64,000 nt of DNA from Capitulum mitella (Eukaryota; Arthropoda; Thecostraca; Pollicipedomorpha; Pollicipedidae): assembly GCA_030062745.1 (NCBI GenBank), contig CP099843.1, forward strand, positions 21,550,583-21,614,582, given 5' to 3'. Below are positions 59,101 through 64,000 of this stretch, one piece after another. The notes beneath the pieces are model-generated. The model was not told the DNA's origin. It worked only from the letters and a program-made list of their open reading frames with translations, and searched no databases. The position numbers and the translations under genes are program-made. Each line of letters begins with the position of its first letter. Position 1 is the first letter of the stretch.

Positions 59101-62100
59101 GTGATCGTGGCGGACCTGGACGGCGGCAGCGTGGACGTGCCGGAGTCGTGCACCATCCCGCAGCTGTCGGAGCCGGTGCGCTCGGTGGCGCTGAACAGCC
59201 TGTCGCAGGTGCTGCACCCGGACCTGGTCCGCTCCGACCACGCCTTCCCGTCGCCGGTCCGGCCGTCGCAGCCGCTGGTACGTATGCGGCTGGCACGGAG
59301 CTGCTGCACGCTCTCCGCTGCGTGTACGTTTGAGGCTGGGTTTGTTCCGCCGCCCCCCACCCGGAAAAAATGCGTTATCTGATGGGGGAAGGGGCGCGTT
59401 TTAAACGCACTGAGGTTGGGGTGCCATGGCGCCAGTATTACATTGCGCATGGTTGTAATATGTTCCATGTCACTCCGTGTTTATATATGTTTTAAAGCCT
59501 TGGACCAAGATGATTTCCACTGAGCTATCTCCGTTGGCCTCCCAAGCCGAGCTAGTTTAATTAAACGTTTTTATGGTCCGATGAATAATTCTTTATGGGA
59601 CTAATAACGCAATTATTCACCATTTATTCACCTCGGGATAATAAGTCACAAGTCTTACCTATTTTAATGGTCCGTTAGGTAGTTCGGTGTCGTGTTGTAT
59701 GTTGTGTATGTATGTTGTGTCGGGGCACCACCGTCTCGCTCTCTCCGTCCGTACAAACCACAGAACTCGTTGTCGGACGGCTGATCCCGTTTTGAGCCCG
59801 TGTTTGCGTCTCGTGCAGATCCTGGACAAGGAGATCCGGGCGGTGTTCCTGCGGCTGTTCGCTCAGCTGCTGCAGGGGTACCGCAACTGCCTGACCCTGA
59901 TCCGCATACACCCGTCGCCGGTCATCACCTTCCACAAGGTACGGCCCGGCGCCGGCGGCAGATGGACGGCCGTTCTGAGCTTGTGTGATTCAGGAATTGA
60001 CTGTGCGATTCCGCTTAGGGTACGATTTGTACTGAGTGTAGGCAGTGTGCTAGGTGGAGTTTTCTGCTGTGTGATTGAAGTGTATTTCGTGGAATGGGCA
60101 CGACATGCCATCACTGGCTGACGTCTGTGGTGGTGACAGACCGTCACTGGCTGACTGCTGATAGTGACGGGCCGTCATTGGCTGACTGCTGATAGTGACG
60201 GGCTGTCACTGACTGACTGCTGGTAGTGACAGACTGTCACCGGCTGACCGCTGATAGTGACAGACCGTCACTGGCTGATTGTTGATAGTGATGGGTCGTC
60301 ACTGGCTGACTGCTGATAGTGACGGGCCGTCACTGGCTGACTGCTGATAGTGACGGGCCGTCACTGGCTGACTGCTGATGGTGACAGACCGTCACTGGCT
60401 GACTGCTGATAGTGACGGGCCGTCATTGGCTGACTGCTGATAGTGACGGGCTGTCACTGACTGACTGCTGGTATTGACAGACTGTCACCGGCTGACCGCT
60501 GATGGTGACAGACCGTCACTGGCTGACTGTTGATAGTGACAGACCGTCACTAGCTGACTGTTGATAGTGATGGGCCGTCACTGGCTGACTGCTGATAGTG
60601 ACGGGCGGTCGCTGGCTGACTGCTGCGGTAGTAACGGGTCGTCGGCTGGCAGGCGTCGTTCCTGGGCCAGCGCGGCCTGACAGACTGCGCCTTCACCACC
60701 CGGCTGCTGGACTGTATGTTCTTCACGGCGTTCATCACGGAGCGCGGCCCGCCGTGGCGGCCGTGCGACATCTTCGACGAGGTGTACTGCTGCATCGCCG
60801 ACCAGGTCCGGCAGGAGGCCGGCGACCACTCCCTCACCGTCACCCACCTGCAGGTGAGCCCCCGTCACCGTCACCCGCCAACTGGTGAGTCTCCCGCCCC
60901 GTCACCCGCCAGCTGGTGAGTCTCCCTCTCCGTCATCCATCTGCAGGTTAGCTACCGCAGACCAGAGCAGGGCACACTGCTGTCCAGAACAGACCAAAGC
61001 AGGACTGACGGGTGTCCAGAGTAGTCCAGAGCAGGATAAATAGCTGTCCAGAACAGATCATAGCAGTCCAGAGCAGGATAAACGGCTGTCCAGAGCAGAC
61101 CAAAGCAGGACTCACGGCTGTCCAAAGCAGTCCGGAGCAGGATAAATAGCTGTTCAGAGCAGACCAGAGTAGGGAATACGGCTGCCCAGAATAGACCAGA
61201 GTAGGACCTGGACTTATATGGTTTTCCCAGAGCGAACTGAGACACAGAATACACCGGGATCAGTCTCCTGTGACAGGAAAACATGGCGGATAAAGTACAC
61301 TGGCATCTTCGAAACCATGCAGAGCAGTTTTCTCTGAACATCTTATAACGGGAAATGCTCTCCACTGTTCTGTTTCTGTAATGTCGTTGCCCGGTTAGGC
61401 GCAGACGACAGTCTTGCGGGCGGTGAGGTCCTCCGTATGGTTTGATCGTCGTGTGGTTGGCACCAGCACGGTACACAGTAGAGACATAACTCTGCGGTGG
61501 TGCCTGTCCGCACCATCCTGCAACTATCCCTAGGTCCCTCGGTCCTTGGGTCCCTGGGTCCAGTGCGCAGTGCACGAGAGTGTACCGCCCCTGACGGCAG
61601 CACGGCGGTCCGCAGGAGCTGGCGCAGCACCTCTACAACAACGAGAGTCCCAGCCAGCAGCCGTACGTGGAGAAGATCCCGCGGCCGACGGAGGGCGCCT
61701 TCAGGAGGATCCACCAGCCCGTGTTTCCCCGTGCTGCAGGCGGACGCCGTGCACCGGGTCATCGACGAGGGCCGCAGCAAGACCAACCTGAAGCAGAGGT
61801 GGGCGCAGCGTGGCTGCCGCCCGTTTTCGGCGGGCGGCGGGGCTCTGCCGCGCTTGTCGCGGCTGCAGTCGTCTTACCGGGCGTGATCTTCCACCTGTGT
61901 ACTAAGTGGTCTGAGTCGTGTGCCAGCCGGGTTGTTATAGAGGGGCGTATCTCATTTTTCTTTCCGTCGGTGACGCTTCTTAGCGCTCTGCTCAGCCGCA
62001 CGTTTTTGGTAAGAACGGAACATCCGTTCACCACCGTTCAGCGTGAGTGCGCTTTTGAACTGTGGCGCCGTTTTGACGCGTGGCGGCGCTAAGGTGCGCG

Positions 62101-64000
62101 GCCACGCTCTCTCACCCCCGTTTTGTTTCCCAGTGTGGCGCTTAGTGAGGGGTAAGCCCGGGCGGACGTGTCGCCGTGTGCTGTTGCAGCGCGTGTTCGC
62201 TCGCCCCACGTGACGGGCCGCAGCCGGGCCGTGTGCCGTGAGCCGGCCGCCAGCTCCCTCCTGGTGTGGCTTTGGCGCCGAGTGGGCACTCGTGGGTCGG
62301 CTTTGTACTAACGGGGCTGCCTGCCGAACGCGTGGAGGCACGGAGTCAAGGAACGACGGCGAGAAGAGGCATCGCCAAGCTTGATGCGAAACATGTCGGC
62401 TGTGGGGCATTGGCGCGGCCAGCGCACGGTCTACGTAGCCTTGGCCGTCGCTGGGGCTCGATGTGGGCGTGCTGGCCGTGACTTCTTGCTCTTGAGTCGA
62501 GATCTGTCGTCAGCCGACACTTACCTCTGTTGCACGTATCGTTTGCGAACTTTGTGGTGATGGCTGCCTTCGTCTCAACTGAGGCCGAATCCGCTTTGAT
62601 AGGAAGCTGCCCGCCATCGTTGTAAGGTGCATGTTTGGTTTCCTTTGTGCCTTACGTACTGAATTTGACCCGTGGTGTTCCGGACACTGGATGCAGGGAA
62701 ATGGTGCTACCACTGTCTCTTTATTTTCCGTCATGTCTTTTATCACGGTCCCCTTCTGCACCTCGTTTGTGACGGAAAGATCCGGTTTTGCCGCCGAGTC
62801 TCCCATTTTTGTCAGCGGCAGAGGCTGGCCTTTGCCTTTGCTGCTTTGTACGGGAGGTGCGTTTTCCCGAGTTGTGCTTCCTGCCTGCCGGTCCGCACCC
62901 GGCGACCGTTCTCAGCGGCGGTCGGTGCGGCTGAGACTGACCGTGCCGCCGTTTCAGGCTGGCGGCCATCAAGCCGCAGCCGAACCGGATCGTGCCGATG
63001 GGGCCGCACATCTCGACGCTGCAGCAGGAGGGCCGCCAGATCGTCAACAACTCGGCCCGCCGACTCGAGGTGAGCCGCACTGGAGGGCCGGAGACGCCGC
63101 AAGGTGCGGTCGCTGCTCCTGCTGCTGCTCTTCCGCCCGTCTGGGGCCTGTCTCCTTCTGCTGTCCCGGTGTTGTTCGTTGGTGACCGTTGCCCTCGTGC
63201 TCTGCTCCCGTCCCTGTGAGACCCACCTCCGTCTGCTGGCCTGGTGTTGGTCGCTGGTGACCAGCCGCTGGCCTCTCGCTCTGCTCCCGTTCCTTTAACC
63301 GCACCACTGATCACTGACTCGTTACTGGTATCGGCTGGGCCTCCGGTCCGCCTCCTTGTGCCTGTGCGGCGTTGTCGCTAGGCGGCCGTTTCTGCGCCGT
63401 GCTCTGCGCCGTTTCGTTACCCGACCTCACCGGGCGCCGGGCGACGTCCTGCTGGACTCGGTGGTCTGACGCCGGGCACGGGCCGTCTCAGGTGCTGCGG
63501 AACTGCGTCAGCTGCATATTCGAGTCGAAAATATCGGACGCGCGCAAGTCGTTCCCGGCCGTGCTGCGGGCGCTGAAGAACAAGTACGTCCGGCTGGTGC
63601 TCTGCCACGAGCTCTCCCAGCACGTGATCGGCAACAAGGCCATCCTGGACAACGAGCAGTTCGAGCTGGTGGTGCGGCTGATGAACTGCGCGCTGCAGGT
63701 GCGTGCGCCGGCCTGCTGGGCCGTGACCGCGACTGTTGTGGGCGCACTGAGGCGATAACCGGCACTGACGTGTTATCCTCTGGTCCGTTATGGGACGTAT
63801 TGGTCAGAGGCGTCGTGTAACGTATTGAAATGGTGTGCTGTTTCGTAGCCGACTGGCTGACTGTGGTGAGGGTGTTGCTGTGGCTGATGCCAGGGGAGGC
63901 TGGAGTGTCAGTGCTCGTGACGTAGCCCTGTGTCACCTGGCCCGCTCTGCTGTGTTGACAGGACGATTCGACCATGGACGAGCACGGGGTGGCGGCTGCG
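40097..64000 (+). CDS. Sbf: Sbf: SBF1/SBF2 (MTMR5/MTMR13) orthologue, 5' part, 15 exons, runs off the window
   Basis: Deduced coding exons join in phase to give about 644 residues matching the N-terminal third of SET-binding factor, a DENN-domain Rab guanine-nucleotide exchange factor fused in other animals to GRAM, inactive myotubularin phosphatase and PH domains. uDENN is in exons 1-5 (starts [29 protein letters not shown]), cDENN in exons 5-9 ([19 protein letters not shown]), dDENN in exons 10-11 ([23 protein letters not shown]). The family acts at endomembranes (Rab28 for human proteins, Rab21 for fly Sbf) and binds active myotubularins; this is family knowledge. The start ATG has A at -3 and matches the family N-terminus. 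Two +1 indels (exons 8 and 12) break the frame as sequenced. Intact splice sites and strong residue conservation make assembly error or a rare allele likelier than a dead gene. Whether it is SBF1, SBF2 or a single invertebrate Sbf cannot be told here. Confidence 0.93.
40920..40992 (-). repeat. tRNA-Met-like SINE head
   Basis: The minus strand reads TTAGCTTAGTGGATAGAG (A-box form), then CGGACTCATAATC (anticodon-loop form with CAT), then GTGGATCCAATTC (decayed B box). The stems are imperfect, so it is a tRNA-derived retroelement head, not a functional tRNA. Confidence 0.55.
41160..42260 (+). pseudogene. CR1/Jockey-like LINE reverse-transcriptase relic
   Basis: Broken frames read [42 protein letters not shown], then the thumb or connection region [57 protein letters not shown]. 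These are the usual order and motifs of non-LTR retrotransposon RT. The YxDD motif appears as YVDD. Several stops; 5' part absent. Lies within Sbf intron 1. Confidence 0.82.
43770..44430. mobile_element. Inverted-repeat element with GAATCGATTC/GAATCAGAATC ends
   Basis: The left part has GATTCAGAATCGAATG and GGGGAATCAGAATCAGAATC. The right part has CGAATCGATTTCC, GAATCGGAATCAGAACCAC and AATTGAATCGATTCCCTA. The two sides are imperfect inverses around about 400 bp of AT-rich DNA. Likely a non-autonomous DNA transposon; class unknown. In Sbf intron 1. Confidence 0.55.
47308..47393 (+). CDS. Sbf: Sbf exon 2
   Basis: Acceptor TTATATTTCAG, donor GTAAGT. Two bases complete the split Lys codon from exon 1, then 28 codons with [17 protein letters not shown] and GIEL, a hallmark uDENN segment of SBF1/2. 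It ends in phase 0. Confidence 0.93.
47394..50645 (+). other. Sbf intron 2
   Basis: It contains a dispersed repeat at 47.7-48.25 kb, and at 48.8-48.9 kb a short stretch (TTTCGTGACGCC, then a C run and CTCGGGGG) resembling an eroded end of the TTAA element. Nothing else recognised. Confidence 0.7.
47730..48250 (+). repeat. Dispersed unclassified repeat, copy 2 (Sbf intron 2)
   Basis: Matches the 8 kb copy over about 520 bp in the same order. AAGCCATTTACGCCCGATAT and GAAATTAACGGGAACTAATT are typical shared blocks. Confidence 0.7.
50646..50801 (+). CDS. Sbf: Sbf exon 3
   Basis: Acceptor GTGCCGCAG, donor GTGGGT. 52 codons starting [10 protein letters not shown] and containing [19 protein letters not shown], the conserved core of uDENN. 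The frame stays open past the donor for 162 further codons of intron 3, including a (GCC)32 tract read as alanine. Confidence 0.93.
50919..51015 (+). repeat. (GCC)32 trinucleotide tract
   Basis: Pure run of about 97 bp, 118 bp downstream of the Sbf exon 3 donor, in frame with exon 3 (Ala). The opposite strand reads GGC, a sequence class known to form quadruplex-like or hairpin structures. Confidence 0.97.
51585..51970. repeat. 48-bp GC-rich minisatellite, about eight units
   Basis: Unit theme GTGTGGGACGGACCTGGACT followed by GGGG and a GGCCCGGTG-type part. Starts recur near 51634, 51683, 51731, 51778, 51826, 51873 and 51921. As 48 is a multiple of 3, several frames stay open on both strands. 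Confidence 0.88.
52900..54200. promoter_or_regulatory. CpG-island-like block in Sbf intron 3
   Basis: Dense in CG and GCGC with no recognisable exon. It could be an internal promoter or enhancer, or simply GC-rich DNA. Long frames on both strands (up to 218 codons) are compositional. Confidence 0.3.
53135..53164 (+). repeat. (GCC)10 tract
   Basis: Pure 30 bp tract within the CpG-rich block of Sbf intron 3. Confidence 0.95.
55480..55925. repeat. CTGTCTCTGACCCG minisatellite before Sbf exon 4
   Basis: Degenerate units such as GACCCGCTGTCTCTGATCCG and GACCCGTTGTCTGTG, preceded at 55.31-55.40 kb by a CCGTCACTGACCG stretch. The array ends about 45 bp before the exon 4 acceptor and supplies pyrimidine-rich DNA there. 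Confidence 0.85.
55970..56098 (+). CDS. Sbf: Sbf exon 4
   Basis: Acceptor GGTACCGCAG, donor GTAAGC; 43 codons. It contains [20 protein letters not shown], the standard end of uDENN. The residues before it ([11 protein letters not shown]) correspond to the variable linker in this family. A CTGTCTCTGACCCG minisatellite lies directly upstream. Confidence 0.92.
56881..56970 (+). CDS. Sbf: Sbf exon 5
   Basis: Acceptor CCTGTTTCAG, donor GTACGC. 30 codons: [15 protein letters not shown], then [15 protein letters not shown]. It corresponds to the segment linking uDENN to cDENN in SBF proteins; phase 0 at both ends. Confidence 0.92.
57426..57574 (+). repeat. 61-bp tandem array ending at the Sbf exon 6 acceptor
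   Basis: 2.4 units; GTGACGCTGCTG starts at 57426, 57487 and 57548. The last, partial unit ends in GTGCCGCAG, which is the functional acceptor. The equivalent AG sites precede 57453 and 57514. Confidence 0.93.
57575..57704 (+). CDS. Sbf: Sbf exon 6
   Basis: 43 codons plus one base, donor GTGAGC. It contains [16 protein letters not shown] and [11 protein letters not shown], conserved in cDENN. The acceptor is the last of three 61-bp-spaced copies in an upstream tandem array. Using the middle copy in phase 0 would meet an in-frame TGA, so the third acceptor is the coding one. Confidence 0.92.
58000..58132 (+). CDS. Sbf: Sbf exon 7
   Basis: Acceptor CTCCAACAG, donor GTATGG. Two bases complete the split Gly codon, then [20 protein letters not shown] and [13 protein letters not shown], the cDENN core. 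It ends with two bases that join exon 8 as Ser. Confidence 0.93.
58587..58696 (+). CDS. Sbf: Sbf exon 8, with apparent +1 frameshift
   Basis: Acceptor GCCGTTACAG, donor GTGAGG. It reads [20 protein letters not shown] in one frame, then conserved [16 protein letters not shown] in another. One surplus base in CCCG at 58645-58648 causes the shift. With it removed, the exon ends in phase 0 and joins exon 9 at [11 protein letters not shown] with the same spacing as in human SBF2. It is either a sequencing or assembly error or a real lesion. Confidence 0.85.
59095..59277 (+). CDS. Sbf: Sbf exon 9
   Basis: 61 codons starting [11 protein letters not shown], then [15 protein letters not shown] and SDHAFPSP; donor GTACGT. 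The acceptor GCGGCCGCCAG is pyrimidine-poor. An alternative acceptor ending at 59032 would add 62 nt ([20 protein letters not shown]) and would keep the unshifted reading of exon 8 open, so the true 5' edge is uncertain. Confidence 0.85.
59819..59938 (+). CDS. Sbf: Sbf exon 10
   Basis: Acceptor GTCTCGTGCAG, donor GTACGG; 40 codons. [20 protein letters not shown] and [14 protein letters not shown] are dDENN signature segments of SBF proteins. Phase 0 at both ends. Confidence 0.93.
60113..60650 (+). repeat. 31-bp minisatellite in Sbf intron 10, with higher-order repeat
   Basis: About 17 units of the theme GTGACGGGCCGTCACTGGCT, then GACTGCTGATA. The half GTGACGG-CCGTCAC is nearly palindromic. 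Variant units recur every 248 bp (8 units), as with the block starting at 60133 and again at 60381. The final truncated unit forms the exon 11 acceptor. Confidence 0.93.
60653..60853 (+). CDS. Sbf: Sbf exon 11
   Basis: 67 codons: [24 protein letters not shown], ending LTVTHLQ. The acceptor GTCGGCTGGCAG is built from the last truncated unit of a 31-bp minisatellite. The donor GTGAGC is the first of four donor-like sites spaced exactly 31 bp apart. Confidence 0.93.
60832..60955 (+). repeat. 31-bp tandem copies of the Sbf exon 11 donor region
   Basis: CGTCACCCACCTGCAGGTGAG is followed by three diverged copies, placing GT donor-like sites at 60854, 60885, 60916 and 60947, each exactly 31 bp apart. 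Confidence 0.92.
60961..61215 (+). repeat. Minisatellite in Sbf intron 11
   Basis: Units of about 32 bp with GTCCAGAGCAGACCAAAGCA and GTCCAGAGCAGGATAAA; seven to eight degenerate copies. Confidence 0.85.
61616..61798 (+). CDS. Sbf: Sbf exon 12, with apparent +1 frameshift
   Basis: Acceptor GCGGTCCGCAG, donor GTGGGC. It reads [20 protein letters not shown] and [17 protein letters not shown], then must shift at the C run 61727-61730 to read [17 protein letters not shown]. Both parts align with SBF proteins, and only the shifted reading ends in the phase (2) that exon 13 needs. Confidence 0.85.
62958..63069 (+). CDS. Sbf: Sbf exon 13
   Basis: Acceptor GCCGTTTCAG, donor GTGAGC. One base completes a split Arg codon, then 37 codons: [16 protein letters not shown] and [11 protein letters not shown]. 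This is the linker after dDENN in SBF proteins. Confidence 0.9.
63100..63300 (+). repeat. Short GC-rich duplication in Sbf intron 13
   Basis: Two diverged copies of about 80 bp share TCTGCTG, CGGTGTTGTTCG/TGGTGTTGGTCG, TTGGTGACC/CTGGTGACC and CTCTGCTCCCGT. Confidence 0.6.
63492..63698 (+). CDS. Sbf: Sbf exon 14
   Basis: Acceptor GGCCGTCTCAG, donor GTGCGT; 69 codons. [37 protein letters not shown] and [11 protein letters not shown] match the SBF2 (myotubularin-associated) region after DENN. Confidence 0.93.
63962..64000 (+). CDS. Sbf: Sbf exon 15 (partial, cut by window end)
   Basis: Acceptor GTGTTGACAG; 13 codons [13 protein letters not shown], open to the last base. It matches the family segment that follows MNCxLQ. 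The gene continues beyond the window. Confidence 0.88.

Noticed and set aside
60113-60650. CRISPR array, suggested by regular 31-bp repeats
   Set aside because: Units are contiguous with no spacers, lie in a eukaryotic intron, and show higher-order repeat structure typical of a minisatellite.
61722-61740. A 19-nt GT...AG intron in Sbf exon 12 that would restore the frame
   Set aside because: Far below the minimum for spliceosomal introns, and it would remove residues that align with the family. A +1 indel explains it better.

Overview
The window is eukaryotic and metazoan. It holds split genes with GT-AG introns for conserved animal proteins, set among DNA transposons, MITEs, a LINE relic and many minisatellites. 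An invertebrate is likely, perhaps an arthropod or crustacean, but the sequence alone does not fix the species. I assigned exons by reading conserved protein segments and checking that splice sites and codon phases join.

Layout. 1-29.4 kb is gene-poor and repeat-rich: a decayed pogo/Tigger-like transposase (about 4.2-5.8 kb, minus), five recognisable TTAA-bounded copies of a 1.2 kb piggyBac-like non-autonomous element plus eroded relatives, a second dispersed repeat ('X', two copies) full of AGGTCA-type motifs, a 608 bp inverted-repeat element, and a 2.8 kb element with CCGGATATCCGG-rich ends that contains a dead Tc1/mariner transposase. 29.4-30.0 kb (plus) carries the last two exons of a bHLH gene that most resembles the achaete-scute family. 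32.9-36.7 kb (minus) carries a complete six-exon FBXO8 orthologue (313 aa deduced; F-box plus Sec7 domain). 40.1 kb to the window end (plus) carries the first 15 coding exons, about 644 residues, of an SBF1/SBF2 (MTMR5/MTMR13, fly Sbf) orthologue, covering the whole tripartite DENN module and the start of the following region. The GRAM, myotubularin-like and PH parts lie beyond the window.

FBXO8 and Sbf are divergent, with start codons 3.4 kb apart. The central 39.0-40.1 kb has normal CpG content, while about 2.7 kb on each side is strongly CpG-depleted. This looks like a shared unmethylated promoter with methylated 5' gene bodies. Both proteins are membrane-traffic regulators in other animals (FBXO8 acts on ARF6, Sbf is a Rab GEF), so co-regulation is plausible but not shown.

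Main oddities: (i) tandem duplications that repeatedly include or abut splice sites (Sbf exon 6 acceptor, exon 11 acceptor and donor, exon 4 acceptor; the bHLH exon donor); (ii) two single-base insertions that break the Sbf frame in exons 8 and 12; (iii) a (GCC)32 tract just inside Sbf intron 3, in frame with exon 3; (iv) transposon families that spread nuclear-receptor-like sites, including perfect DR1 motifs.
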